NCBI GenBank assembly: GCA_009746045.1
Contig: RPFO01000022.1
Location: 3,648,678-3,712,677 of the forward strand
Length of the DNA stretch: 64,000 bases
Direction: 5' to 3'
Source of the DNA: Mesostigma viride
Lineage: Eukaryota; Streptophyta; Mesostigmatophyceae; Mesostigmatales; Mesostigmataceae
The notes under the pieces are model-generated. The model was not told the DNA's origin and ran no database searches. It saw only the letters and a list, made by a program, of their open reading frames with translations. Of the stretch, positions 1 through 13,400 are shown in pieces; position 1 is the stretch's first letter, and each line of letters opens with the position of its first letter. Both the position numbers and the translations under genes were made by a program.

Positions 1-3000
1 CCGCCACAGCGCGTCACGCCCCCCTCCTTGCAGCGCGGGGTGCCCCGTGAACGTCCTCGGTAGATCCTTCTCGATCTGAGACAGATACACCTCCGCCGCG
101 TCATGCGTGGTGGACGATGATGACGACGACGAGGCGGGCGCGGCGGTCGTTGCGGATGATGACACAGGTGACATGGGCGACGATGGCGGCTGCGCCCCGC
201 GCCCCCTCCCTCGTTCCAACAACTGCTGGTAGTAGCCAGGGACGCGCCGCCACTTCACGCCCGCGAACAAAGGCCACAGCTGGCCACGCAGGTTCATGGG
301 CACGCCGCCCTGGACGAGCGTGTGTAGCTCCTCAGACCAGGGACAAAGGGAGGCCTGGGGGCTGGGGATGCCCGGCGATGCCCCCCCGGGGGTCACTGCC
401 ACGATCCCCCCCCCCTTGGTGTCCGGAGTCGTGGCATCTGCGACCGTCCCCAGTGGCTGGGCCCCTGCACCCGGCGTCCCGGCTGCGAGAATACTGGCGC
501 TGGCCACCCCCGTGTTCTTGCGGCGCTCGCTCGTACTGCCCTCGTCAGCACCCTCACCCTCGTCCTTGTTCAACCACACTATATCCCTGGCATTCGTCAC
601 CTCCCTATCCCTGGCATTTGCCAGCTCCCTTTCCCTAGCACCAGCCGCCACAGTGCTAGACCGCTCGTTGGTCACTCTGCTGGTGTCGGCCACCTCCACT
701 CGGCCACCATCACCCTCCCCTGCCATTCCCCTGCCATCGGCGTCGCCAGTGCTGCCACCTGTAACACCGCCTCCGGACAATTTATCATTATTTGTTCCAT
801 CACCCCCTGGCCACTTGGCGCCTTCTCGCGATCCGGCATCCTGACCCACGTCATCGGTCAACGGTCCTGATGTTGATGCCCACTTGGGGGACAACACGGG
901 CACACGGGTCGACGCCGGTGTGCTGGGCTCTGACCCATTACTGATAGCATCCATAGCCGTAGATGGCATGCTGGCGCTCCTGACCGGCACGCTGGCATCG
1001 CTTGCTAACATGCCAGCATTCACGGCCGGCATGCTGGCGCTCCTGATCGGCATGCCCTCCTCGGCGGATAGCGTGCTTGCATTCGTTGATGACATGCTGG
1101 CAGCAACGGACATCATGCTGGCATTCGTCACCAGCATGCCGTCTGCGGTAGATACCATGCTGGCATCCCCTTGTGAGGGCAAGCGGGCGCAGGCCTCTTC
1201 CATAGATATTCCCTCCGCACCACCCAATGGCCCGCACTGGGTCGACCCACCCATGGGCCGACTATGGCCACCGGCGGCGTGGCTCGGCCCACTAAGACCA
1301 CCCACCAGGACACCACAGATCACGCCCACTCCCTCGGCAGTATCAGTCTCCTCCCTGTGAGGACCAGCGGAGGCACCCGCGGGGACTAGCAATGCTAAAT
1401 CCACCTCCGTCACCGCACCAGGGATATTGCAAGTGGAACCGACTGCCGCGCCTTCGTTGTCCCCACGTACCTCCCGTGCGAGCTCCGTCTCCACACCAGG
1501 CCGCCGCACCACCCCTGCAGAGGCACACTCCTCGCCTCCTACAAACCGTGTTCTCGAGGACTCGGACGATGAAAGTAGTGCGGATGCTGATGCTGATGCG
1601 GGTGGCACGACGGATGATGTCGCCGCCGCCGATGAGGCCGTGACGGGTGCCGTGACCGCCTGTTGTGAATTGTGAAAATGTTTTTGTGGCACTTCGACAG
1701 CGGCCTCTTGCGACGCAGCAGCCCCTTGCGCATGCGACAGCACCGCCGCCTCCTCTGCCATCGGCGTGGCGGGCACCAGCAGCGGCGGGACCACCACGGT
1801 AACCACCGCGTCCAGCGGTTTATCCAACCCAGCGATGCCCGAACCGACCAGCCGCTCCTGCCACATGGCGTCCACCGCTCGCTCGACCGCCCACAGGGGG
1901 GGCCTCGTCCGCCCCCAGGATTGATCCTCCTCCGCCCGATCCCCACCTCTCACCGCCCCGCTCCCCGCACTAACCTTCATCCCACTCCTCATCCCAAACA
2001 CGGGCGTGGTCGGATCATCCCCCTTGCCGCCCGGGGGAGAGAAGAAGACGATGTCAGCGTTCGTGTTGCCGCCAGGGCCCCCGAGGCCCCTGGCCAGCAG
2101 CTGGGGCATTGAGATCACCCCCAGGTCGTTCGGGGACAGCCGGTCCACCCTGGGGGACAGCGGGGGAGGGTCTGGGCAGGGCTTCCCGAGATCCCCAGCT
2201 CCCGGAGAGATAATCCCTTCGTCGCACTCGGAGCCATTCCCGGGCATAAACTGGGAAGGGAACCCCGCCGCTCCTCCCGAGTGACCGCTGGCATCCGCGC
2301 GATACGCCGTCTCGCTCCCCGCGAGGTGAACATGTCCCGCGCTAGCGCGGGCCCCTGGGACGGGAACACCACTCGCCGGGGATGGAATGCGCTGTTGAGT
2401 ATGCAGGGTGTGCGTATCCTGGTCAACGCCCTGTTTATGGTCGATGGCATGCCACGGGTCGTTTAAGGAGTGGGCATCTGTCTTGCTCGAGGGGGGAGGG
2501 GTCGTGGGCGGGCGGGCTGCCATCGCCGCGACCGCCTCGCCTAGTTTCGTGACGACCTCATCGGGGATGAGGACGCTGGCCGAGGGCACGCGGGGGAGGG
2601 AGGATGACGCGGCGGATGCGGTCGAGGAGGCAGGGGAGAGGGAGGGAGAGGATATGGGTGGTGCTGCCACCCCGCTTGCGTTGGGAACCGTCGCACCGTT
2701 ATTGTCATCCGTGGCCGGCGACATGTCGCAACCACCGCTGCCATGGCCACCGCCCGTGGTCATCATTGTTGATGTGGCACCACCCGTGGTCACTGTAGTT
2801 GATGTGGTCACTGTAGTTGACGTGGCATGGGGCGGATGGGGAAGCCACCTGGCAGCCTCCATAGCATCTGCGGAGGGAACCGAGGTCGCATCAGCCATAT
2901 GCTGACCACGGGTGTCCACAGCTGCTTCGGGCAGGATCGACGCCAGTCTGCTGACATCTGAGGTAGCTCCCTGCGAGGGCTCGCCCGCTGGCGTGAGGGC

Positions 3001-6000
3001 CTTGGAGGAAAACGGTAGTGATGGTTTCATGCTGCTTGCATCTGGCTGCATGGTGCTTCTACTGGCGTGCATCGAACTGGCGTCAGGTGGCTTGTTACTG
3101 CTGCCATCTGGTTTGATGGTACTGCTGCCATCGGGCGTGGCGCTGCTGGCGACTGCCTCGGGGGGCAGGTGCACGCGCAAAAACGCGTCCCACCGCTTGG
3201 CGCGCTCCGTCTCCTCCTCCTGCGGTGCGCCAGGAACAGCATGGTCGGGAAACGGGGCGCAAATGGCAGGAAAGAGCACCAGAGAAAACGGCGGCAAGAT
3301 TCCCAGCAACCGAATCATCAGAAAAATCACCAGAGGAGGGCAGCAACGTTTCCGGAATAAGGGGACAGCGGCAACCATCGTCGGGAAGACGCGGAAAAAT
3401 TACCAAACCAAAGGAAAAATGATATCGTGACGATCTCATCATGCAAGTTGACCAGTTGGCCAACTGGCCAGCTGGCCCTGCCAGCTGGCCGGTGAGGCTC
3501 CTCATCAGCTGTGTGCATCGCCTTTCTTGTCAGTGTAAGCGTCCTTGTTTACCAAGTGTTTGCAGGGTGCTTTCTCTAGCTTCTTTGTAATGATATAAAA
3601 GGAAAATCGGGGTAGGGAGAAGAAACGGCATGACCTAGAGCCACGATTGGAAAGAGCAATGACTTAGCCTGGATCGCATGTCCGATCGGACACACAAAGG
3701 CAACCAGTTCCTTTAAGGGCGGTCACGTGATTTAATTCAACTTTAGGTCACAGGCTAAGAACAGATTATGTGCAAATGACATGACCTTGCAAACTAGGCC
3801 ACGCATCGCATGGAAACCTTGTACTACTGTCACGCTTGTTGCAACGCGCTTGGGCCCTAGGGCCACGCTTGGTCACACAGCGCTAGACGTCCCAGAGAAA
3901 AGTGGTCATGCACCGCATTTGGACACCAAAAGTGGAACACCGTCGCCATGGAACCCTCTTTCACAGTCCCAGGAAAAAGATTTCTGTGAGGCGGGTTTAT
4001 GAGGTGGTGATTTCTGAACAAGGTCTACCACCCAGGACAGGCATGAAATGAAATGCACTTGAATGCATGGAAACGCATGGTTATGCAGGGGCCTGATGCA
4101 CGGGGCGGTATGAAGCTTCACATGCATGTGCCAGCAGCGCAACATGAAAGTTAAAACAAGTAAAAAGTGCGAGTACATCCGTGAGCACACGCCACCATCT
4201 CATGACACCCAGCCAACAGCCACCTATAACGTCATGCAGCAAGGTGCATCTTGGCAATGATGTCAAGCTTGCATCTCACTACCCGACTGACGCTTGGCAA
4301 ATGCCTACGAATTGTATTACGAAGATGATGGAATCGGGATTCAAAATGCGATATTGAATACTGCTGTAGTACTGTAGTATGTGATTATAGGGCAATTCAA
4401 TGTACCGCATCATTGGGATTGTACAGGAGGGATACATACAGTAAACAAATTTGCAATGCGCATGCACAGCGCTGTACTAGCAAAATAAGGAGTCCAAATA
4501 CCAATCAAACAAGCGTGCGGCGCTTGCAATTGAACTAGACAACATGTTCTGAATGGTTTGCGATTGGGCTAGACAACATTTTCAAAACGGCCACCCAGAC
4601 GCACGGCCTAGACGGCGGTGTCAACAGCGCAGAATCAACAGCGCAAAGAACATGCGGCCGAACCTTGCAAGCGAAACCACAAATGGCCACAAACTAGCTA
4701 ACCATCAAGTTACAAAACATACGTCACACGGGTTAGACATTAATGGAGTTAGGAATGAATCAACCACGCATGTGACGCTTGCAAATTAGGCCACACCGGT
4801 TTAAAGATATGTAGATGCTGAAAAGCTCTCTGCCTAGTAATGCAGTTTCCATCCTGTCAAGAGCCACCACCAAGCAACGAGCGTGCACCTTTCAAGCCTC
4901 AGAGCCACCACCAAGCAACGAGCGTGCACCTTTCAATTCTCAGAGCCACCACCAAGCAACGAGCGTGCACCTTTCAAGCCTCGGAGCCACCACCAAGCGA
5001 CGAGCGTGCACCTTTCAAGCCTCAGAGCCACCACCAAGCAACGCGCGTGCACCTTTCAAGCCTCAGAGCCGCCACCAAGCAACGAGCGTGCACCTTTCAA
5101 GCCTCAGAGCCACCACCAAGCAACGAGAGTGCACCTTTCAAGCCTCAGAGCCACCACCAAGCAACGAGCGTGCACCTTTCAATTCTCAGAGCCACCACCA
5201 AGCAACGAGCGTGCACCTTTCAAGCCTCAGAGCCACCACCAAGCAACGAGCGTGCACCTTTCAAGTCTCAGAGCCACCACCAAGCAACGAGCCACCACCA
5301 CCACCACCACCGCCACGTCAAGCACGCACCGCGTCGACAGCGGGGGGGGGGGGGGTAGGACACATCAAACATGCATCTGATGCTTGCAAAGTAGGCTACA
5401 AACCAGTTTACGAGACACCGCCAGGTCAAGCACGCACCGCGTAGACGGCGGTATACTGGCGGAAGACATTCACGTGCTCCTGCTTGAGCTCAAAGCCGTA
5501 CGTGTCCCGGTACCGGACGCTGTTATTGCTCGGGGGCAGCACCGGCGCAGGAGGCTTCTTGTTCTTCTTCTTGCTGGAACGCGTCACCGCCAAGTTGGAC
5601 GAAGGGAAACAAAAAAGGGGACAGATCGGAGGGATGGCCCAGGGCGCACCGCCAGGTCGGAGGAGTGTGCATTACCTCCGTGTTAAATGATAAGAGACAG
5701 AAAAGGAGACCGTTCACAGGAACGAACCCAGGACGCAGCGCCAGTTTGGTTCCGGGGCGCCGCAGTGAGGTGATGGAAACCATCGGATAATTGGAAACAG
5801 AAAAAGAGACAGGCATGTTCAGAAATCCTGATGGACCTTCCTGATTGCCACACATGCATGCCAGGCAATCCAGCCGAGATGATTGCGGAAAACAACCGTC
5901 TGCTGGCACTGGATTCGAGCAGTGGCGAGAACCGGTGCTCGGATAAAGAATGGCACGATCGGAATTCTCGGTTTGAATTCTCGGCAGAGAGAAGTCAACG

Positions 6001-6359
6001 GTGTGCATTGCAGGAGCAGCCAAAAGGCACCGATTGGTTATCAAGCCGGTATCGTTTCCAGTAATATTTCACGACCACGTTTTGACAACCTACGCGGATG
6101 GTGGATATTGCGTGTAACACGCCGTGAACGGGGATCAGTGTGTGGCAGAAGGATCTAGAAATCCCTAAACGCATTTCGAATTTCTCGCGACATACCCTAA
6201 AAAGGCGACCATGCTGCAGCGCAATTGCACTAGAAGCAGCATTACTCACCGATGTAGCCCGAGCGTGCGGCAAGTGGAGTCAAAAGACGCCCTAAGCTCC
6301 TGCGCCCGAGACGCGATGAGCGCCATGTTACTGGCCGATGTTTCCTTGCCGGGAGCCAT
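1..6359 (-). CDS. TBC-domain Rab GTPase-activating protein, 3 exons, 3' end outside the window
   Basis: Stimulates GTP hydrolysis by Rab/Ypt GTPases in membrane traffic. Seen: exon 1 6359-6250 (ATG 6359, donor gtgagt), exon 2 5573-5438 (donor gtgcgt), exon 3 3219-1, with junction phases 2 and 0 that fit exactly. Exon 3 has 1,073 codons without a stop. Residues about 58-75 read YRDTYGFELKQEHVNVF, and across the exon 2/3 junction follows EEETERAKRWDAF; this is the N-terminal signature of plant TBC proteins (RDxYGF...EEEExxxRW). The TBC domain starts near residue 1043 (LVQGGVPMNLRGQLW, GVKWRRVPGYYQ) and includes the arginine-finger motif IEKDLPRTF near 1129; the glutamine finger lies beyond the edge. 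Odd: about 930 residues of Ser/Thr/Ala/Gly-rich, probably disordered linker between the two regions, with repeated ASM-type motifs around plus 960-1150. Alternative: exon 3 could start at an upstream ATG (3378), but the acceptor at 3220 and the homology favour splicing. Confidence 0.87.
3220..5437 (-). other. TBC gene intron 2 with 42-bp array and a donor copy
   Basis: A 2.2-kb phase-0 intron. It holds the 42-bp tandem array (4859-5300), a G12 run at 5342-5355 and a 30/33 copy of the exon 2 end plus donor at 5311-5343. No coding signal was found in 3500-4850; short related blocks with GCTTGCAAA-TAGGC recur near 3785, 4770 and 5385. Confidence 0.7.
4859..5300. repeat. 42-bp tandem array, about 10 copies
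   Basis: Units begin GAGCCACCACCAAGCAACGA and continue GCGTGCACCTTTCAAGCCTC; they differ by single substitutions. The array ends in a short CCA run. It lies in TBC intron 2. The peptide frames it opens (ATTKQRACTFQ and shifted versions) are repeat artefacts. Confidence 0.95.
5574..6249 (-). other. TBC gene intron 1
   Basis: A 676-bp phase-2 intron bounded by gtgagt and a pyrimidine-rich acceptor ending ttccag. It contains a diverged tandem duplication of about 85 bp (5640-5805; units end in GAAACAGAAAAAGAGACAGG-like sequence). Nothing coding was recognised. Confidence 0.65.
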
Positions 6360-7493
6360 GTAAGCGCTCTAAGGCTATTTACGACTAATAAATGTTTAAC
6401 TCATCACCCAAACACGCTTGAATGAGAAGAAATTGAATAACTTTCGCTCTATCAGATCCCACTGCCATGTAAGTAGAGCCATTCGTCGGACTGGATGCCC
6501 CCAAGTAATGGCTCCGCCCACGCATCTGCAGGTGAGGCTGAGCGACCGCCGCGCATCCTCGATTGAAAATGCCCGCCTAGCTTATTTTCGGGTTAACCTC
6601 GGGACACACGCCGGGGTCTGCGATCGGGCACGTAGATATTAATTATTGACTTGACCACCGCGGGACCGAGCACACCATATCCCCGCTTTTCGAGGCAACG
6701 ATGATGTAATGGCCGGGAGGAAGTCGTCGTTTTAGCCATTCTGTGCGCACAACTGGCTCTGACTTGCACCCTGAGAGATGTGAACCGTATCTTTTTCGGG
6801 AACGGGAGCCTAGTATTAAACACCCTGGTAGAAATAACCCGTCAAGGCCCTGTTCAAGGCTGGCAGGATTATCGAATCGGTGAATCCAATTCTAAAAATT
6901 CGTGCACAAAGTAAATTAAAATCTCTTTCGTTAACCACAACCCGCGCCCGAGACCTCGGGTGTATATCGGTATATGACGTCTTAATTTTATTATCGGCGC
7001 TCATTCGCAAGTACCGAATCAGTTATGTCATTTCAATTTGGAGCGTGGTCATGGTGGTAACTTTGCCAAATTTATTTGGCGTGCAGAGCTGTGGGATGCG
7101 CGGCAGAGACCAGCATACGACGTAGAGCGGCGACAAATGCGACGAATGACTTCAGCTTGCGTGGGCGGGTATCTTTGTTTATTTCAAGGACTCCCGTTAA
7201 TGATATTACACCATTAGAATATTTTCCCACCATGACCTAGTGTTTCGCGGGCCCAGAGTCCTGAAAAATTACAAGATGCCATCTGTTTCTAGGGAATTTC
7301 TTTGATGATAATTACCCGCTTCAGATACGTTATGCCCTTGCCACAATGTAGGATAAACGGCAGGCTAATATGATGGCTGCCGTAAACACACGCGGACAAA
7401 GAGTGACAACTGTGATTCCCCCTTATCCATGCTCGCGGGCGCGCCATCTTTCCTGCATAGACTGGGCGCCACGTCCGAAGCACTGTGCAACAA
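6360..7493. other. Divergent intergenic region between the TBC and membrane-protein genes
   Basis: About 1.1 kb between two head-to-head start codons, so it probably holds both promoters. I see no clear TATA box or known regulatory motif. It is AT-richer than the flanking exons. An upstream non-coding exon for either gene is possible but unsupported. Confidence 0.5.
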
Positions 7494-10400
7494 ATGAGCG
7501 GGACTGAGAATGTTGGCCAGCGTCAGACGGTCGAGCGGGCGACCGTGTCCACTCAGTCGGATGACCTCACACCCCGCCTGCTGGGCGGCGAAGCGGATCC
7601 CTTGCTCGACAATGCCATAGCACGTGCGACCGGCGCCGGCGCGCGGAAACGCTCCGTCAGCCTCTACTGGCTCGAAAAGTCCAACGTCGGGCTCGACTAC
7701 GCCCAACTCCTCGGGTTCATGTGGATCATCTCCCGCGTGTGGCCCTGGCCGGAAGGCCTCCGCCTATACCTCAAATGGACCGCCATCGCGGTCGGTGACA
7801 TCCACGCCTACTTTGACGCCCCGAAATTCCAAGGTGGCATCGACGACTGGTTCGACATGCGGGGGTTCTCGATCAGCGCCGGCCGTGGCCCAGGCTGGCG
7901 CTACTACAGCTACCTCACCTTCTTCATGGGCCTCTCGGCGGGGTCCATCGGTTTCTTTCTGCTGGCGCACGGGCTACGCAAGCGCCTGCGCCAGCTCCTC
8001 CGGCTGGGGTTTGGTATCTCCCGGGGCATGTACCTGCCGATCGCCATCACGGCCGCGCGGCTGTGCTCGTGCCGCGTGCTGGGTCACAGGCTGACCACCG
8101 ACTACCCGCGCTATTACGAGAAGCGGGGCATCACGGCCGTCGACCTGGTGCTGCTTGACCCCAACGAGGTGTGCTATCGTTATAGTCATTGTTTACTACT
8201 TCCAAGTATTAGGTGTGCTGCTTGAAGCCCAGCGAGGTGTGCTGTTATTGCTGGTATTCTTATCGGTTCTAATATTATCACTATCAATCAGGTGGGATGC
8301 TTGCTTACCCTAACGAGATGGGAGCCCAATAGCGTTACAATCGTTATAGCCTCCAGCCTCCTACCTTAATACTTATGATACTGTAAATGCTATTATTGTT
8401 ACTATATAGTTGTGGTAGTAGTAGTTGCTGTCGTCAGGGGATGGTGCGGGGTAGGCGCCGACATGGTACTTAGCTACTGGCACAGTGATGGATGTGAGGA
8501 ATTGAGTGGAGGTGACGGAGGGGAGGTGATAGTGGGCGGAGGTGACGGAGGGGAGGGGATATTGGGGAGGTGTTGGAATTCGACGGGATGGGCCAGCACG
8601 GGATGGATTGGGTGGACCAGCACGATGGAAAACCCTCAGGACATCTTGAAAAGGGGTTGCCGTCAAGAAGCCAAGGACTAGCGGTAAATAAAGCCTAGGA
8701 GGGATGATGAAGAAAGCGTAGGATGGGTGATAAATAAAGCCCAGGATAAGTGATAAATAAAGCCTAGGATTAGCGGTAAATAAAGCCTAGGAGGGATGAA
8801 AAAAAAAGCCTAGGATGGGTGATAAATAAAGCCTAGGATGGGTGATAAATAAAGCCTAGGATGGATGATAAATAAAGCCTAGGATGGGTGATAAATAAAG
8901 CCTAGGATGGGTGATAAATAAACCCTAGGATGGATGATAAATAAAGCCTAGGATGGGTGATAAATAAAGCCTAGGATGGATGATAAATAAAGCCTAGGAT
9001 GGGTGATAAATAAAGCCTAGGAAGGGTGATAAATAAAGCCTAGGATGGATGATAGGACACCTGGATGGGATGGACATTGTCTGCTCCGCCAGGCGTAGAA
9101 CCTCCAACTGGAACAGGAAGAACAGCCATGCATCAGGGCAGGTGGCAGGGCTGGGAGATCCAAGGTCCTCGTACCAGTACCATTGGAATGTTGTGATATG
9201 GCCATGGGGGTGTCGCATGATATGGCCATGGGGGTGTTGCATGATATGGCCATGGGGGTGTCGCATGATATGGCCATGGGGGTGTCACATGATATGGCCA
9301 TGGGGGTGTCGCATGATATGGCCATGGGGGTGTCGCATGATATGGCCATGGGGGTGTCGCATGATATGGCCATGGTTTTGTAACATTCATCCTTCTCGGC
9401 AACAATCCACCTTGCTGCATATGATAAGATTTCTAACATGGCCTCTCTGCCCCCTCTCCCCTCCCATACTACCCCATCCTGCCCCGCCCCTCCTCTCCCC
9501 CCCCCCCCCCCCACCTTTCTTACCCTAAACCCACCACCACCACCACCACCACCACCACCACCACCACCACCACCACCACCACCACCACCACCACCACACC
9601 ACCACCACCACCCACCACCACCACACCACCACCACACCACCACCACCCCCGCCGCCGCCGCCGCCGCCGCCGCCGCCCCCCACCACCCACCCACCCACCC
9701 ACCACCATCACCACCACCACCGCCTTCCCCTCCCCCCCACCCCCACCCCACACCGCCACCCCCCAACCAGTCGTGCGACGCCATCCCCCACGTGCGCACG
9801 CTCGCCGTCCTCTCCGTGTGCCTGGCATTCCTCGTGTTCCTTCCGGCGTACGTCACCCTGACCATCATGCGGCGGCTGGTTCACGCCGACCCCGTCGCCC
9901 ACGAGCGCTACCTGCGCTGCCGCGAGCTGGAGCACCTGGCAGGGTTCTCGTCCACCTGGCGCGCCGAGGGCTTCTACCTCTTCTCCTCCTTCCGCCGCTC
10001 GTACGCGTATCAGGAGCCGCTGCTGTTGCTGCATAAAGCGGCGGTCGCGCTCTTGCTGCTCATGCCGGACAAGCATGACTGGGGGCTTGCGCAGCTCGTG
10101 GTGTTCATCGCGTTGGTGGCAGCGATGCCATTGCTGCGGCCGTGGCCGTACCGCTGCACGTCCTCCAACGTGATGTACCAGGTGAGGGCCTACACCCTAA
10201 ACCCTTTACTGTAATAGAATGCCATGCGTGCAAGGGTGCACCTCGTCCAACGTGATGTGCCAGGTGAGGGCCTTGTGAATAGGCCTCCTAATGCTACTAT
10301 CTGACTATACTGGTACTACTGTACTTCCGTCATAATGTGCCATGTGTCGTGGCTGAATGGGAGCACATCCTCCAACCTCATCCCCTCATGCACAGGTGAG

Positions 10401-13400
10401 CTTTGCCTGATTGCCTTTCTCTTGAGTTCTAAGCCGCCTGGATAGCAAGGTTGAGTAACACGGCAGATGAGCTCTTCCTTCTTTTCTAACATTAAACCAC
10501 GTGGATCGCAGCATTCAGTCCTGTACCGGGTAAGGGGCTTGAAAGAGAGGCATTTAGATATCAGGTTTTAGTCATGCTATCCGGAGAGGGTATGGAAGCA
10601 GCTTCGTGTGAATGGGTGAGGGTCTTCATGTGAGCGTTCCAGGTGTGGGTCTTCTTGTTCTTCCCATGAACATGACTGCAAGCTGTTCAACCAGTAGTCA
10701 ACCGCCGAGTAGCAGCAGCACGATTCACGTCAAATCCAGGCGGCTTCTCCTGTACGGCGTGTGCACGGCGACCATCACCTTTTGCTCCCTTCCCCCCTCC
10801 TCCACCTCCTTTGTCACCCGCCTCACTACCACCTCTCCTGCACCGTCCCCCCTTATCCGTCCGCCTCAAACCTCCTCCCCCTCCTCCCCCTCCTCCCCCT
10901 CCTCCCCCTCCTCCCCCTCCTCCCCCTCCTCCCCCTCCTCCCCTCCTCCCCCTCCTCCCCCTCCTCCCCCTCCTCCCCTCCTCCCCCTCCTCCCCTCCTC
11001 CCCCTCCTCCCCCTCCTCCCCCTCCTCCCCTCCTCCCCCTCCTCCCCTCCTCCCCCTCCTCCCCTCCTCCCCCTCCTCCCCCTCCTCCCCTCCTCCCCCT
11101 CCTCCCCCTCCTCCCCTCCTCCCCCTCCTCCCCCTCCTCCCCCTCCTCCCCCTCCTCCCCTCCTCCCCCTCCTCCCCCTCCTCCCCCTCCTCCCCCTCCT
11201 CCCCCTCCTCCCCCTCCTCCCTCCTCCCCCTCCTCCCCTCCCCTCCTCCCCCTCCTCCCCTCCTCCCCCTCCTCCCTCCTCCCCCTCCTCCCCCTCCTCC
11301 CCCTCCTCCCCTCCTCCCCTCCTCCCCCTCCTCCCCTCCTCCCCCTCCTCCCCCTCCTCCCCTCCTCCCCTCCTCCCCCTCCTCCCCCTCCTCCCCCTCC
11401 TCCCCTCCTCCCCTCCTCCCCTCCTCCCCCTCCTCCCCCTCCTCCCCCTCCTCCCCCTCCTCCCCCTCCTCCCCTCCTCCCCTCCTCCCCTCCTCCCCCT
11501 CCTCCCCCTCCTCCCCCTCCTCCCCCTCCTCCCCCTCCTCCCCTCCTCCCCCTCCTCCCTCCTCCCCCTCCTCCCCTCCTCCCCCTCCTCCCCTCCTCCC
11601 CTCCTCCCCCTCCTCCCCCTCCCCCTCCTCCCCCTCCTCCCCTCCTCCCTCCTCCCCCTCCTCCCCCTCCTCCCCCTCCTCCCCCTCCTCCCCCTCCTCC
11701 CCTCCTCCCCCTCCTCCCCCTCCTCCCCCTCCTCCCCTCCTCCCCTCCTCCCCCTCCTCCCCTCCTCCCCCTCCCCCTCCTCCCCCTCCTCCCCTCCTCC
11801 CCTCCTCCCCTCCTCCCCCTCCTCCCCTCCTCCCCCTCCTCCCCTCTCCCCTCCCCCTCCTCCCCTCCTCCCCCTCCTCCCTCCTCCCCCCTCCTCCCCC
11901 TCCTCCCCTCCTCCCCTCCTCCCCTCCTCCCCTCCTCCCCCTCCCCCTCCTCCCTCCTCCCCCTCCTCCCCCTCCTCCCCCTCCTCCCCTCCTCCCCTCC
12001 TCCCTCCTCCTCCTCCTCCTCCCCCTCCTCCCCCTCCTCCCCGTCCCCACCCTTTACCGCCCTTTCTCCTTTTTTCCTTTGTCCTGTTTCCCACTTCTCC
12101 TACTCTGTCTCTTGGTTCTTTTCAATCTCTCCTCCTTGACCCTCCCTCTACCCCCGGCCCCCCCTGCCCCCTTGTCCCAGATCCTCCACTGGCTGCTCGT
12201 GATGCAGGCGTGGCCAGGCCTGCTCCTCCACTCGGGCATGCACTCCTTTTTCCTCCTCCCCAACGTGATGTGGACGACGATGCTTATCCTCAACCTGGGC
12301 GCCCTCACCATCATCGCCATCGTCGCCGCGGTGCCGTACCGCCAGCGCCTGCGCACCGGCAAGGGGGTGTGGCCCGTCCACCATGGGGTGTTGGAGCGGA
12401 TGCGACGGGACTGGCTGGGCGGGCGGGTGCTGTCCGCGCTCATCGAGAGCCGTCGGTTTTTCCTTGCGATGATCCGACGGCCCGCGTTGCTGGTGCCGCG
12501 GGACGAGGTGGAGGCGGCCATGGTGCGGCTGCAAGAAGTCCTGGACGACGCGCGCGTGGAGGGGCACATATTGGTGGACGCGCTGGACGACGCGATGGAC
12601 GATCTGGTGACGCTGGAATGCAAGGTGGGCAAGCTAGTGTGGCTGTGTCCGCTGTCATGTCATCTCTACTTAATAGTAGCTCAATAGTAGCTCTTAAAGT
12701 AGTATGGTATGTTGCGGTGGCTGACCTGATCACGCTGGGGTGCAAGGTGAGAGGGGGGGGGGAGAGGTCGCATCCGTGACACTATAGAGCGAATAAGCTA
12801 GTTTGAGCTTAACTAAGCTTATTTCAGCGAGCTGCATCGAATCTTAGTCTTACACAGTGCTGTCATGCGATGGATGGCTTGGTGATGCCGGACTGCGAGG
12901 TGAGGTGAGCATCTGTGCGGTTTGAGACTGGCGTATGATGGCATCTAGCCATACCACACGCTATTCAGGTGAGGGCCTGCGGTTTGAGACTGGCGTATGG
13001 TGGCATCTAGCCATACCGCGCTATTCAGGTGAGGGCCTGCGGTTTGAGACTGGCGTATGGTGGCATCTAGCCATACCGCGCTATTCAGGTGAGGGCCTGC
13101 GGTTTGAGACTGGCGTATGATGGCATCTAGCCATACCGCGCTGTTCAGGTGAGGGCCTGCGGTTTGAGACTGGCGTATGATGGCATCTAGCCATACCGCG
13201 CTATTCAGGTGAGGGCCTGCGGTTTGAGACTGGCGTATGATGGCATCTAGCCATACCGCGCTATTCAGGTGAGGGCCTGCGGTTTGAGACTGGCGTATGA
13301 TGGCATCTAGCCATACCACGCTATTCAGGTGAGGGCCTGCGGTTTGAGACTGGCGTATGATGGCATCTAGCCATACCGCGCTATTCAGGTGAGGGCCTGC

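Larger units (their letters stand above)
8169..9770 (+). other. Membrane-gene intron 1
   Basis: Phase-0 intron with donor gtgtgc. It contains a copy of the exon end at 8215-8243, then the 23-24 bp array (8690-9055), the 24-bp array (9187-9375) and the CCA/CCG run that forms the pyrimidine-rich acceptor (…caaccag at 9770). Confidence 0.7.

Noticed and set aside
10612-12687. Open frames up to about 690 codons rich in P, S and L (plus) or G, E and R (minus)
   Set aside because: They exist in all phases because the C/T array lacks stops; real exon 12181-12624 is embedded at the end of one of them.
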